Of a DNA stretch of 63,008 nucleotides, positions 27,583 to 41,258 are shown piece by piece. Made by a program: the position numbers and the translations under genes. Location: NCBI GenBank assembly GCA_902517885.1, contig CABYDZ010000002.1:135805-198812 (forward strand), given 5' to 3'. This DNA comes from an uncultured Pelagibacteraceae bacterium (lineage in GTDB: Bacteria > Pseudomonadota > Alphaproteobacteria > Pelagibacterales > AG-422-B15). The notes under the pieces are model-generated. The model had not been told where the DNA came from and did no database searches. It saw nothing but the letters and a program-made list of their open reading frames with translations. Position 1 is the stretch's first letter, and the number at the start of each line of letters is the position of its first letter.

Positions 27583-28512
27583 ATGCAAAAAACCCTTAAA
27601 AAAAATTTTACACTATCAGGCATTACTTTACATAGTGGCGAAATCAGCAATATAAAAGTTAACCCAGCTCCTGCAAACACTGGAATACTATTTAAACGCA
27701 CAGACCTTAAAGTGTCTCATATTGAGACTTTGTTGAATGCAAAAATTGAAAACGTTGTGTATTCTGAATTATGTACTAAATTGTCTAACGAATATGGTCA
27801 CACCGTGTCAACTATCGAGCACTTGATGTCTGCGTTCCATGGTTTGGGAATAGATAATGCAATTGTTGAGATAGATAAAGCAGAGCTCCCAATTCTTGAT
27901 GGCAGCTCTTTAGAATATGTATTAGAAATAGAAAGAGCAGGTATTAAAAATTTACAGGCAAAAAGAAAAATTGTTAATATTACCCGACCTATCATATTTA
28001 GAGATAATGATAGCTACATAAAAGTTACCCCAGCAAATAATATGTCAATTAATTATACAATAGTTTATGATCATAAATTAATTAATGAGCAAAATTTTAT
28101 ATTTGATCTAGATTCAACATACAATTATAGAAATATTATTAGCAATAGCAGAACTTTTGGATTTAAGGACGAGGTAGAATTTCTTAGAGACAAAGGGCTC
28201 ATAGCTGGCGGCTCTCTTGAAAATGCAATTGTTCTAGATAATGATGGAATAATGAACCAATCAGTACTTAGACATGATGACGAGTTTGTGAGACACAAGG
28301 TACTCGATTTTATCGGTGACATATACTTACTTGGACATAGAGTAAAAGGAAGTTTTGAAATATTTAAAGGAGGACACAGACTTACCCACGAACTTGTAAA
28401 GTCAATTATGTCTGATAACTCTAATTGGAAATATGATTATGACAAATCTGATTTAGATGATCTAACATTTTCAACTTTAGACCATAAAAAAGAGCTCTCA
28501 GCGTCATTATAA
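27583..28512 (+). CDS. lpxC: UDP-3-O-acyl-GlcNAc deacetylase LpxC
   Basis: 309 residues from ATG 27583; an in-frame TTG at 27574 would add three residues, but MQKTLKKNFTLSGITLHSGE fits the family start. Zinc ligands and catalytic residues are in TIEHLMSAFHGLGIDN, HKVLDFIGD and GGHRLTH. It catalyses the committed step of lipid A synthesis, so the organism makes lipopolysaccharide. Position after ftsA is alphaproteobacterial. Confidence 0.96.
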   Translation: MQKTLKKNFTLSGITLHSGEISNIKVNPAPANTGILFKRTDLKVSHIETLLNAKIENVVYSELCTKLSNEYGHTVSTIEHLMSAFHGLGIDNAIVEIDKAELPILDGSSLEYVLEIERAGIKNLQAKRKIVNITRPIIFRDNDSYIKVTPANNMSINYTIVYDHKLINEQNFIFDLDSTYNYRNIISNSRTFGFKDEVEFLRDKGLIAGGSLENAIVLDNDGIMNQSVLRHDDEFVRHKVLDFIGDIYLLGHRVKGSFEIFKGGHRLTHELVKSIMSDNSNWKYDYDKSDLDDLTFSTLDHKKELSASL

Positions 28513-28564
28513 ATCAACAGATTTACTCTTTAATCTTAAAAAATATTCATTAAAATCAATTCTA

Positions 28565-29323
28565 ATGTCTTATCTTAGAGTCAATACTTTCTTATTTGTA
28601 ATCTTTATCGTATTCACTGCTTGCTCAGACACTAAACTTATAACTCCAGAAACAGAAGGAGAAAAGCTTCAGATTTTATATAATGATGCAATGGAACTTG
28701 TTAAGAAAAGAGATTTTGTTGATGCTGCTGCATTATTTGAAGATATTGAAAGACAATATCCTTATTCCAAATGGTCAAACCAGGCTCAATTAATGTCAGG
28801 TTTTTGTTATTATAAATCTAATATGTATAACGATAGTTTAGATGCACTTGAGAGATTTATAGCTCTTTATCCTGGAAGTAGCAAAATCTCTTACGCGTAT
28901 TATCTTCGAGCTTTAAATTATTATGAACAAATAAATGACATTGAAAGAGACCAAGAAACCACATCAAAAGCAAAAAAAGCCTTTAACGAGGTTATAAGTA
29001 AATTTCCTGAATCTGAATTTGCAATAGATGCTCTTACTAGAATAGACATCTTAGATGACAGGCTTGCAGCTAAGGAAATGGAAATTGGAAGATTTTATCA
29101 GTTTGATCATCAATGGATATCTGCAATAAATAGGTACAATGTAGTTTTGAATGAGTATAAAACATCAATTTACACTGAGGAGGCTTTGCATAGACTTGTA
29201 GAGATATATTATTCACTTGGTCTTCATGAAGAAGCAAAAAGATACGCTGCCACCTTACAATTTAATTTTCCTGGAAGTGACTGGTATATAAAAAGCTATG
29301 AACTTGTAAAAGATCTTTCATAA
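28565..29323 (+). CDS. bamD: outer-membrane assembly lipoprotein BamD
   Basis: 252 residues with a lipoprotein signal ending VFTAC (lipidated Cys20), followed by five TPR-like helical pairs, including DAAALFEDIERQYPYSKW and FNEVISKFPESEF. BamD is the essential partner of BamA in inserting beta-barrel proteins. Its neighbours lpxC and ligA match the alphaproteobacterial order, but recN, usually next, is absent. Confidence 0.92.
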   Translation: MSYLRVNTFLFVIFIVFTACSDTKLITPETEGEKLQILYNDAMELVKKRDFVDAAALFEDIERQYPYSKWSNQAQLMSGFCYYKSNMYNDSLDALERFIALYPGSSKISYAYYLRALNYYEQINDIERDQETTSKAKKAFNEVISKFPESEFAIDALTRIDILDDRLAAKEMEIGRFYQFDHQWISAINRYNVVLNEYKTSIYTEEALHRLVEIYYSLGLHEEAKRYAATLQFNFPGSDWYIKSYELVKDLS

Positions 29324-29332
29324 TTAACCTAA

Positions 29333-33075
<3,743 letters not shown>

Positions 33076-33082
<7 letters not shown>

Positions 33083-35301
33083 GGCTTTAAGAAATCAGAA
33101 ATTAGCTTTTTTTTACCGTATTTGTCAAAATCAACAATGGCTTTTGTTCCATCTATGTCTTGTATTGTCCCAATGCCAAACTTTTTATGTTCAACAGTTT
33201 GTCCAATTTGCAGGATAAGATCATCATTTATATCTCTTACATTTTCAATCTCCATATCTACGACAGTTCTATAGCTAGATACCTCATTATCTTGAAATGA
33301 AATCTTTTTTGGTTTTAAACCATAATCTTGGTTATATTCGTCAAAATGAGGTTCTTGAAAAGAATTCAAATGATGAGAAGCGTGGTTGATTGTCTTTATG
33401 ATTTCTTGATCCAATTCATCAATAAACCTTGATTGAAGTGAAGGCATCCAATTATTTTGAAAACGTCTCGTCATGGACGTTATAATATTAATTTTTTTCT
33501 TAGCTCTGGTTATTCCTACATAAGCCAGCCTTCTTTCTTCTTCTATGCCCTTATTGCCGCTTTCATCTATTGTTTTTTGATGCGGAAACAATCCTTCTTC
33601 CCACCCTGGCAGAAAAACAAAGTCATACTCAAGTCCTTTGGCAGCATGCAATGTCATTATACTTACTTTATTATCTGCATTATTTTCATCTACTGCAGTT
33701 ACTAATGAAATATGCTCTAAAAATTCCTCAATACTATTGTAGTCTTGCATTGCAACTATAAGTTCTTTTATATTTTCAATTTTTGTTTGAGCAGATACAT
33801 TTTTATCATTCTTAAGCATATTCATATATCCAGACTCATCTAATAAGACTTTCAAAATATCATAGAATGGAACACTCTCGATCATTGACTTGCCTCTATC
33901 TATAACTCCAATAAATAATTTTAAACTTTCCGAAATTTTTTTTGTTAGTTCATCAGTATCAATCATATTTTTAGAAGCTTGGTACAGGGAAATTTTATTT
34001 CGATTTGCAAGTGAGAGGATATGATTAAAGGACTTTTCACCTATACCTCTTTTTGGAACTGTGAGCGCTCTTTCAAAGGCGACATCGTCCTGACTTTCAT
34101 AGACTAATCTTAAATAAGAAACTGCATCTTTTATTTCAGATCTCTCATAGAATTTAATTCCACCTATAATTCGATATGGAATAGAATACTTTATTAAAGA
34201 TTCTTCTATTTCTCTAGATTGAAAAACAGCTCTAACTAAAATGGAAATGTTATTTAAATCAGTATTATCTTTTTTATAATCCAAAATTTCTTGTGCAACG
34301 AGATTGGCTTCGTCACGACTTGAATTAACTAAATGTAGATAGATTGGTTCGCCAGTTCCTTGATCAGATATTAATTCTTTTCCAAGTCTCATTTCGTTAT
34401 AACTTATGAGGGATGATGCAGATTTTAAGATATTATTTGTTGATCTATAATTTTGTTTTAATCTTATTACTTTTGCGTTCTCGAATTCTTTTTCAAATTT
34501 TAGCATGTTATCTACTTCAGCTCCGCGCCAACTATAAATGGATTGATCATCATCACCGACGCAGCATATGTTAAGGTGTTCAGACGCGAGAAGCTTTAGC
34601 CATATATATTGTGCTGCATTCGTATCCTGATACTCATCCACATGTATATATTTAAAATTTGATGAATATCTTTTTAAAATATCATCTCTCTTGAATAGAT
34701 TTATACATTGCAGAAGTAAATCTCCAAAATCTAAGCAATTAATTTCAAATAATCGTTGCTGATAGATTTTGTAAATTGTCGAACTTTTTTCATCAATAAG
34801 ACTATCAAGACTCTCAGCTTTAATATCATCCGGGTTCAATGCTTTATTCTTCCATTGGTCAATTTTTGATTGAATAAGTTTGGGTGAGAATTGAGATTGA
34901 TCTAGGTTTTCAGCTTTAATAATTTGTTTTATGAGAGAAAGCTGATCATCTTTATCCAATATTGTAAAACTTGACTTAAGACCTAATACCTCGGCGTGAT
35001 TTCTAATAATTTTTGCTCCAATTGAGTGAAATGTGCCGATCCAGGGAATTCTATCCATACTTTGATTTACAAGCTGCTGAACTCTATCAGCCATCTCACG
35101 AGCAGCTTTATTGGTAAATGTAACGCAAAGTACTTGAGATGGAAAAGCAAGGTTAGTCTCTACAATATGCGCCACACGTGCTGTCAAAACTCTTGTTTTT
35201 CCTGTTCCTGCTCCTGCAATAATTAGGTTTGGACCTTCAGTGCTGCATACTGACTCATGCTGTAATTCATTTAAATTGTCTAGGTATTGGGTATTGCTCA
35301 T
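33076..35301 (-). CDS. uvrD: UvrD/PcrA/Rep-type superfamily 1A DNA helicase
   Basis: 741 residues. Walker A AGAGTGKT near residue 30, motif II DEYQDTN, motif III GDDDQSIYSWRGAE, motif IV LKQNYRS, VSIMTLHAAKGLEYDFVFLPG and EERRLAYVGITRA in order. The C-terminal part carries a Tudor-like domain (VEHKKFGIGTIQDID) typical of PcrA/UvrD that contacts RNA polymerase. A 3'-5' helicase in excision repair and replication restart. Overlaps the RHH gene by 4 bases upstream. Confidence 0.95.
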
Positions 35302-35513
35302 TTTCGATTTTTTAAGTGATTCAAGACGTATAGTCTAATAGCACTTGATAAATTTGAAGTTGTTTTTTTCTGATCAATGTCAGAAATAAGTCGATCGGGT
35401 GTAGTATTGTTTTGCTTACTTAAAGAAACTATTTCTTCCCAAAATTCTTTTTCTAAAAATACACTCGTAATATGACCATCTAGATTGACTGTACGCTTTT
35501 TAGAGTTCTGCAT
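35298..35513 (-). CDS. ribbon-helix-helix protein (RHH_4 type)
   Basis: 71 residues from the ATG at 35513; an upstream in-frame TTG at 35525 would add four residues. The pattern KRTVNLDGHITSVFLEKEFWEEI...LI-x-x-ID...NLSSAIRLYVLNHL is that of the RHH_4 family common in alphaproteobacteria, with an N-terminal beta strand that would insert in the DNA major groove as a dimer. Target unknown. Sandwiched between fumC and uvrD with overlaps, so in the same operon. Confidence 0.85.
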   Translation of the reverse strand: MQNSKKRTVNLDGHITSVFLEKEFWEEIVSLSKQNNTTPDRLISDIDQKKTTSNLSSAIRLYVLNHLKNRK

Positions 35514-35521
35514 TGAGCCAA

Positions 35522-36916
35522 TCAATACGAAGAGATCATCTTACTGGGACTGAGAAGTAATTTAATTTTCTTAGTTTCTAAATATTTCAAAATTTTATTT
35601 GCCTCTACAAGTGATATATTTTTCTTATGGGCTAATTTTGCCAACTCAGCAGCTTTAGTGTAGCCAATCTCTGGGGCTAAAGCCGTTACAAGCATTAGTG
35701 AATTTTCTACTCCTTGCTTAATATTTTTGACATTAGGCTTGATCCCTTTAAGGCATTTATCATTAAAATTATTAATCGCTGAAGCAAGTAAATTAATTGA
35801 ATTAATTATATTTAGGCCGATGAGTGGTTTAAATGCATTAAGTTCAAAATGACCTTGTGAACCTGCCATTGAGATAACATTATGGAAACCCATGACTTGT
35901 AAGCATACCATTGTTAGAGCTTCACTTTGAGTAGGGTTTACTTTACCTGGCATGATAGATGACCCTGGTTCATTTTCAGGCAAACTGAGCTCACCTAAAC
36001 CTGAACGAGGACCTGATGCCAGAAGGCGAATATCATTTGCAATTTTAAATAGATCAGTGGCAATAACATTAAGTACTCCAGATAGTTCTACTATTGAGTC
36101 ATGAGATGCCAGTGCTTGAAACTTATTCGCAGCAGGTTTGAATTTTACTTTAGTTATCTTACTTATTTCTGAAACCACCAGTCGGTCAAATCCACGCTTC
36201 GTATTTAGTCCAGTACCTACAGCGGTTCCTCCTTGAGCAAGGTAACTTAAGTTCGTTAAACTTCCCTCAACTCTTCGTATATTTGAATTAATCTGGGCTT
36301 GATATCCAGAGAATTCTTGTCCAAGTGATAGAGGAGTTGCGTCTTGCAAATGAGTTCTTCCAATCTTTATAATAGCTTTCCATTTCTGAGATTGGGATTT
36401 TAATACTTTTTCCATACTTTTCAGCGCTGGAACAAGTTCACTTAGAATTTTCAATTTAGATGCAATATTTATAGCTGAAGGGAAGCTGTCGTTAGTTGAC
36501 TGACTCTTATTAACATGATCATTTGGATGAACAGGGGAATTTGTGCCAAGTGTTTTTGATATTTTCTTATTTGCTATATTGGCAATAACTTCGTTTACGT
36601 TCATATTTGTTTGTGTTCCAGATCCAGTCTGCCAAACGGAAAGGGGAAAATGTTCGTCATATTTTCCTAAATAAATTTGCTTTGCGGAATCAATAATTGC
36701 ACTAGCTATTTTAGGGCTTAGAAGTTTTTGTTTTTGGTTCGTTTTTGCACATGACATCTTAATAATGGCTAAGGCATGTATTATCTCAATTGGCATTATG
36801 TCGTTGCCAATTCTAAAATTCTTTAATGATCTCTGTGTTTGTGCTCCCCATAGATTGCTGTTGGCAACTTTAATTTTGCCTAAACTGTCCTGTTCTTGTC
36901 TTGTTTTTTGACTCAT
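35522..36916 (-). CDS. fumC: class II fumarate hydratase
   Basis: 464 residues of the fumarase/aspartase superfamily. SGTQTNMNVNEV, GRTHLQDATPLSLGQEFSGY and the signature loop GSSIMPGKVNPTQSEA (catalytic Ser) are present. Interconverts fumarate and malate in the TCA cycle without an iron-sulfur centre. It is the first gene of the minus-strand run; a perfect 12-bp palindrome lies just upstream of its start. Confidence 0.97.
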   Translation of the reverse strand: MSQKTRQEQDSLGKIKVANSNLWGAQTQRSLKNFRIGNDIMPIEIIHALAIIKMSCAKTNQKQKLLSPKIASAIIDSAKQIYLGKYDEHFPLSVWQTGSGTQTNMNVNEVIANIANKKISKTLGTNSPVHPNDHVNKSQSTNDSFPSAINIASKLKILSELVPALKSMEKVLKSQSQKWKAIIKIGRTHLQDATPLSLGQEFSGYQAQINSNIRRVEGSLTNLSYLAQGGTAVGTGLNTKRGFDRLVVSEISKITKVKFKPAANKFQALASHDSIVELSGVLNVIATDLFKIANDIRLLASGPRSGLGELSLPENEPGSSIMPGKVNPTQSEALTMVCLQVMGFHNVISMAGSQGHFELNAFKPLIGLNIINSINLLASAINNFNDKCLKGIKPNVKNIKQGVENSLMLVTALAPEIGYTKAAELAKLAHKKNISLVEANKILKYLETKKIKLLLSPSKMISSY

Positions 36917-36923
36917 GATGAAT

Positions 36924-36935
36924 GTACTATAGTAC
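36924..36935. promoter_or_regulatory. 12-bp palindrome upstream of fumC
   Basis: GTACTATAGTAC is a perfect palindrome ending 8 bases before the fumC ATG. On the minus strand it contains TACTAT, which could act as a -10 element giving a nearly leaderless mRNA, or it could be an operator half-site pair. No matching Shine-Dalgarno sequence lies between it and the ATG. Confidence 0.35.
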
Positions 36936-37154
36936 CTTAATATATTACATATGGTAAGTGATTACACTTTTTCAATGATAATTCTGTTATACTACTGCAA
37001 ATCCGAAATGAAATGCCAGTAATAACAAGAAAATTAGTGAGAGTGCAGCTAGGTAGTAAGGAATCATAAATTTCAATTATCAGAGTCCATAATTTTTAAA
37101 ACTAGTAATTTTTAGACATTTTAAAAGTGAATAAGTAATTTAAGCTTAACTTTT

Positions 37155-37550
37155 ATGTTTAAAATACGACAGGAAAGTCCGTCAGGTAAATTTTTAAGTT
37201 TTGAATTGATTAGAGAAGAGAACGGAATTTTCTTTTTTGAAATAATTTTTCCACCCGAGACGGCAAGTCCACTCAATTTAGTTCAAGGCGGGATGATCGA
37301 TGCTGCTTTAGACGAGGCCACATCTATGACAGCATATATTGCTTTTAAAGAGGAAAAACTTCCACTTACTACGGATCATCATGTTTTATTTCATAGGCCT
37401 ATGCCCTTAGGTAAAGCTACTATGCAAACTAAAATCATTAAATACGGTAAAACGGTTACGACCATTGAGGGAAAGTTATTTGATCAAAATGAAAGGTTAG
37501 TCGCAACCATGCTACATACAGCTTTGCCCACTAATATTCCAAATCAATAA
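37155..37550 (+). CDS. PaaI-type hotdog thioesterase
   Basis: 131 residues with the hotdog pattern NLVQGGMIDAALDEATSMTAY (glycine turn then central helix) and the strand LTTDHHVLFHRPMPLGKA. These proteins usually hydrolyse acyl-CoA thioesters in the cytoplasm; the acyl group cannot be predicted. Single gene between two outward-facing regions, with a 238-base upstream gap in which no gene was found. Confidence 0.85.
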   Translation: MFKIRQESPSGKFLSFELIREENGIFFFEIIFPPETASPLNLVQGGMIDAALDEATSMTAYIAFKEEKLPLTTDHHVLFHRPMPLGKATMQTKIIKYGKTVTTIEGKLFDQNERLVATMLHTALPTNIPNQ

Positions 37551-37559
37551 GCAAGTATT

Positions 37560-37727
37560 TTAATCAAAGCATTCGGCTGCGGTAAATGCACATGTTGAGT
37601 AATGAAATATTGAGCTAGCAGTATCTGTTACTGTTGAAGCAATTGTATCAGCAGTTTTTACCGCAGTACACCCACTACAAAACAAGAATATTAGTAAAAT
37701 AGTTATTATTTTTTTGTTATCATTCAT
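37560..37727 (-). CDS. small predicted lipoprotein, 55 aa
   Basis: ATG at 37727, TAA at 37560-37562, directly downstream of the tmRNA. Two Lys then a hydrophobic core IITILLIFLF and CSGC give a lipoprotein-like signal with the likely lipidated Cys at 20. The mature part is Thr/Ala/Ser-rich (TAVKTADTIAS) and ends with two more Cys (YSTCAFTAAEC). It resembles small entericidin-like lipoproteins only in size and composition; no family is claimed. It could share the tmRNA transcript. Confidence 0.6.
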   Translation of the reverse strand: MNDNKKIITILLIFLFCSGCTAVKTADTIASTVTDTASSIFHYSTCAFTAAECFD

Positions 37728-37734
37728 ATTATTA

Positions 37735-37975
37735 AGTGGGAGACTTCTGTTGCCCGGCGTCTCCCAAACCGCGCTTGCCTAATTATATTAAGCAGCGAGC
37801 GCTAATTTATTGTTAGCATTTAAAAGTTAGCCCGATAACGGCGGTACAATGCCGAGAGAAAAACTTACCTTTAAACATTCGTCGATCCTATATCACCCCC
37901 TAAGAAATGGTGGAGGTGCCGGGTACCGCCCCCGGGTCCGTAATGGGTATTATGTAAGCCGTTTATCTCTATAGC
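37735..37975 (-). ncRNA. ssrA: circularly permuted (two-piece) tmRNA
   Basis: Read on the minus strand, the acceptor piece comes first (about 37975-37908), with CCCGGGGGCGGTACCCGG and the 3' end CACCTCCACCA at 37918-37908. A 7-base spacer (37907-37901) follows, then the coding piece begins GGGGGTGATATAGGATCGACG at 37900. GGGGGTG pairs with CACCTCC, including the G3-U pair read by alanyl-tRNA synthetase. The tag frame at 37817-37788 encodes ANNKLALAA then TAA. GGGAGAC/GTCTCCC (37738-37744 and 37759-37765) form a late hairpin. tmRNA rescues stalled ribosomes and tags the product for proteolysis. The outer ends are approximate. Confidence 0.95.
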
Positions 37976-38071
37976 TAGGATATCCCCAGCAATCTGAATA
38001 TAGTTTGATATTGAATCTTTTTAAAGAGGCTATTCTTATTATAATATGCCATTAATATTTGATTCACAAAA

Positions 38072-39007
38072 ATGCCTGTAAATAAAGAACAACTTGAAGA
38101 GATAGAAGCTTTACGCTCTGAAAAAACTGAGACTGCCAGAGTTACTGCTCCAGAGTTAGAGGCTGTTTTGTACCAGCCCATTGAAGTTCTTGACCATGGC
38201 TTCGTTCGCGTTATTGATTATATGGGTGATGACAGTTCTGTTGTTCAATCAGCAAGAGTTTCTTATGGTAAAGGTACAAAGAAAATTTCAAATGATAAGG
38301 GTCTAATTAAATACTTGATGAGACATCGCCACTCAACGCCATTTGAAATGTGTGAGATTAAGTTTCATATAAAGTTACCAATTTTTATTGCCCGTCAGTG
38401 GATTAGACATAGAACTGCGAATGTGAATGAATATTCAGCTAGGTATTCAATACTTGATAAAGAGTTCTATATACCTTCTGCAGAAAATTTAGCAGCCCAA
38501 TCACAGATTAACAATCAGGGTCGGGGAGATGCGCTAACTGATGACGAAGCATCAAATGTTATTCAAATTTTAAAAAATGATGCAGAACAAACGTATGCAA
38601 ACTATGAGACACTTTTAAATGAAAATTCCTCAGGAGGAGTTTTAGATGAGAGCAAGTCAGGTATTGCTCGCGAACTTGCTAGAATGAATCTTACATTAAA
38701 TACGTATACGCAATGGTACTGGAAAATAGACCTTAACAATTTGCTCCATTTTTTAGCTTTAAGAGCCGATGATCATGCTCAATACGAAATTAGAGTTTAT
38801 GCCGATGTAATGCTTGATCTCGTAAAAAAATGGGTTCCTTTAACTTATGAGGCATTTGAAGACTATCGAATGGGCGGAACCGAGTTATCTGCAAAAGAAA
38901 TTAAATTAATGCGAAAACTTCTTAAGGGAGAAAAAGTTTCATTTGAAAAAGAAGGTTTATCTAAAAGAGAGTGGAGCGAGCTTCAAAGAAAATTTGACAT
39001 TAATTAG
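38072..39007 (+). CDS. thyX: flavin-dependent thymidylate synthase ThyX
   Basis: 311 residues. The ThyX motif RHR-x7-S is at 112-122 ([11 protein letters not shown]), preceded by [12 protein letters not shown], which also binds FAD/dUMP. It methylates dUMP using methylenetetrahydrofolate and NADPH through FAD. No ThyA gene is in the window. The start has no clear Shine-Dalgarno sequence. The 3' end overlaps the convergent mrp gene by 8 bases. Confidence 0.97.
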   Translation: MPVNKEQLEEIEALRSEKTETARVTAPELEAVLYQPIEVLDHGFVRVIDYMGDDSSVVQSARVSYGKGTKKISNDKGLIKYLMRHRHSTPFEMCEIKFHIKLPIFIARQWIRHRTANVNEYSARYSILDKEFYIPSAENLAAQSQINNQGRGDALTDDEASNVIQILKNDAEQTYANYETLLNENSSGGVLDESKSGIARELARMNLTLNTYTQWYWKIDLNNLLHFLALRADDHAQYEIRVYADVMLDLVKKWVPLTYEAFEDYRMGGTELSAKEIKLMRKLLKGEKVSFEKEGLSKREWSELQRKFDIN

Positions 39008-40085
39008 TATTGGATAGTTTTTCTAGCTTTAGCCTTTTAATTAAAGTCTCTGCTAACTCATTAAATATTTTACTCACTTTGTGGTCTGGCACTAAATCGG
39101 TTAAAGGGTGACCTTTATCACTTTGCTCCATGAGCAATGGGTCATGAGGTAAATTAGCTAAAATTTCATAATCATATTTTTCAGCTATATCTTTGGTTTT
39201 GCTTTCACCATAAAGGCTGTACTCTTTTCCAGTATCTGGCGCTAAAAAATAACTCATATTCTCGACTATACCAAGAATAGGTACTTTAGTTTTTTCAAAC
39301 ATTTTTAAACCGCGTACTACATCGATCAAAGCAATATCTTGAGGCGTCGTTACGATAACACTACCTGAGATACTAATTTTTTGAATAAGTGATAATTGAA
39401 CGTCGCCAGTGCCAGGAGGTAAATCAATGACCATTATATCAGCATCTCCCCAATTAACTTTGTCGATCAATTCATTAATTGCTTTCATGACCATAAGACC
39501 ACGCCAAATTATAGGATTTTCATCATTCACCATATAGCCCATAGACATTGTGGAAATACCATATCGATCTATAGTTTCTATTTTTTCTCCATCAGAAGAT
39601 GGCTTTTCATTCACGCCAATCATTTTAGGAACTGACGGCCCATAAATATCTGCATCTAAAAGACATGTTTTAAGACCTAGAGATTTGAAAGCGCAAGCAA
39701 GGTTTACAGCCACAGTTGATTTGCCAACACCTCCTTTTCCAGAAGCTACAGCCAGAATATATTTTATTTTAGAAGTACCAGCGTTATTTGATTTTTTTAT
39801 CTGAGCGGTATTATCTTTTTCATTAGCTAAATTTTCTTTATGGTAAGTTGTAATAATATTTACTTTTGTAATCCCTGGAATTTCATTAAGGGCAGCCTGA
39901 GCATCATTAAAGATTTTTTCGTTCTTCTTTTGATCAATTTCATCAAATTCTAATATACAATCGATTTTACCTTCAGCTGCATTGATATTTTTTACCATAC
40001 CTAGAGCAACGATATTCTCGCCTTTGCTGTCATTCATTACTTGTCCAAGTAAGTGTAATGCCTGATTTTCTAGTGTTTCTACCAT
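39000..40085 (-). CDS. mrp: Mrp/ApbC (NBP35-type) iron-sulfur cluster carrier ATPase
   Basis: 361 residues. An N-terminal MIP18/DUF59-like domain (about 1-85) is fused to a deviant Walker-A P-loop domain, GKGGVGKST at 116-124, with [12 protein letters not shown] and the [11 protein letters not shown] switch region. Family members bind and deliver Fe-S clusters to apoproteins. The C-terminal Cys pair typical of many homologues is not evident (the region reads [15 protein letters not shown]), so cluster ligation may differ. Confidence 0.93.
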   Translation of the reverse strand: MVETLENQALHLLGQVMNDSKGENIVALGMVKNINAAEGKIDCILEFDEIDQKKNEKIFNDAQAALNEIPGITKVNIITTYHKENLANEKDNTAQIKKSNNAGTSKIKYILAVASGKGGVGKSTVAVNLACAFKSLGLKTCLLDADIYGPSVPKMIGVNEKPSSDGEKIETIDRYGISTMSMGYMVNDENPIIWRGLMVMKAINELIDKVNWGDADIMVIDLPPGTGDVQLSLIQKISISGSVIVTTPQDIALIDVVRGLKMFEKTKVPILGIVENMSYFLAPDTGKEYSLYGESKTKDIAEKYDYEILANLPHDPLLMEQSDKGHPLTDLVPDHKVSKIFNELAETLIKRLKLEKLSNTN

Positions 40086-40184
40086 TTTTTTGAACTTGTA
40101 TTATAGTAATTAATCACAATATGTAATATGTATACTTGTAATTAATTGCTTTTAATCATTTTTACCATATATAAATAATTCAAT

Positions 40185-41255
40185 ATGTCTTGGTCTGATA
40201 ATAATAATAATGATCCCTGGGGATCCTCTGGTAACGGTAGCGGTAGACGCGGTCCTGGTCCAAATATGGACGATGTAATCCGTAATGCGCAAAATAAATT
40301 CAAAGGCATGATGCCTGGCTCCTTCTTTGGTAAACTGGGACCAATGGTAATTATTGGAATTTTAATATTAATTTGGTTAGCAAGTGGTTTTTACAGAGTA
40401 CTCCCTGATGAACAAGGGGTAGTACTTCAGTTTGGAAAATATACTAACACCACTCAACCTGGATTAAATTATCATCTCCCTTATCCAATTGAGAGAGTTT
40501 TTACTCCAAAAGTTACAAAGATTAATAGAATAGATGTTGGCTATCGTCAAAGCCCTGACTCACGGGTTACGGCAATTCGTGATGTTGAAGAAGAAAGCCT
40601 GATGTTAACTGGAGATGAAAATATTGTAGACATTGATTTTTCTGTTTTTTGGTTAATAAATGACGCTGGCAAATTTTTATTCAATGTTCAGTCTCCAGAA
40701 TTAACTGTAAAAAGTGCAGCTGAAACTGCTATGCGTGAATCTATAGGTCAAGCTTCAATACAATCTATATTAACTGAGGGTAGAACTGAAATTGAAGACA
40801 AAACCCGAATCTTAATTCAAGAAATACTCGACGAGTATGGAACTGGAATTACAATAACACAAGTTCAAACACAAAAAGCTGATCCACCTGCTCAAGTAAT
40901 TGACGCGTTTAGAGATGTCCAAGCTGCACGTGCCGATAGGGAGAGACAGAGAAACGAGGCAGAGTCTTATGCCAATGATATTATCCCAAGAGCACGAGGA
41001 GAAGCAGAACAGATACTTCAATTGGCTGAAGGTTATAGGCAAAAAGTGATAGCTGATAGTGAAGGTAAGGCTGCGAGATTTTTATCAATTCAGGCCGAGT
41101 ATGCAAAAGCTCCATCTGTAACTAAAAAAAGAATTTTTTATGAGACAATGGAAGATGTTTTCTCAGACATGGATAAAGTAATTATTGATAAAACAGGCGG
41201 TGACTCCGTAGTACCTTACTTGCCATTACCAGAATTAAAGAAAACACAGGATTAA
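40185..41255 (+). CDS. hflK: HflK, SPFH-domain membrane protein
   Basis: 356 residues. Asn/Gly-rich N-terminus (1-25), one membrane helix (about 53-70) and a band-7/SPFH domain starting RVLPDEQGVVLQFGKY, followed by an Arg/Glu/Ala coiled coil (VQAARADRERQRNEAESYA). HflK and HflC form a cage around the FtsH protease and modulate membrane-protein turnover. Three bases separate it from hflC. Confidence 0.96.
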   Translation: MSWSDNNNNDPWGSSGNGSGRRGPGPNMDDVIRNAQNKFKGMMPGSFFGKLGPMVIIGILILIWLASGFYRVLPDEQGVVLQFGKYTNTTQPGLNYHLPYPIERVFTPKVTKINRIDVGYRQSPDSRVTAIRDVEEESLMLTGDENIVDIDFSVFWLINDAGKFLFNVQSPELTVKSAAETAMRESIGQASIQSILTEGRTEIEDKTRILIQEILDEYGTGITITQVQTQKADPPAQVIDAFRDVQAARADRERQRNEAESYANDIIPRARGEAEQILQLAEGYRQKVIADSEGKAARFLSIQAEYAKAPSVTKKRIFYETMEDVFSDMDKVIIDKTGGDSVVPYLPLPELKKTQD

Positions 41256-41258
41256 TTT

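Noticed and set aside
33457-33761. Plus-strand ORFs of 82 and 63 codons within uvrD
   Set aside because: They are antisense shadows of the conserved helicase motifs and show no protein-like pattern.
36917-37154. 18-codon ORF MPVITRKLVRVQLGSKES in the fumC-thioesterase gap
   Set aside because: No ribosome site, no recognisable pattern and too short to support.
37888-37940. Possible tRNA gene (T-arm-like stem and CCA end)
   Set aside because: There is no anticodon arm; the acceptor, tag frame and opposite 5' strand show it is the acceptor piece of tmRNA.
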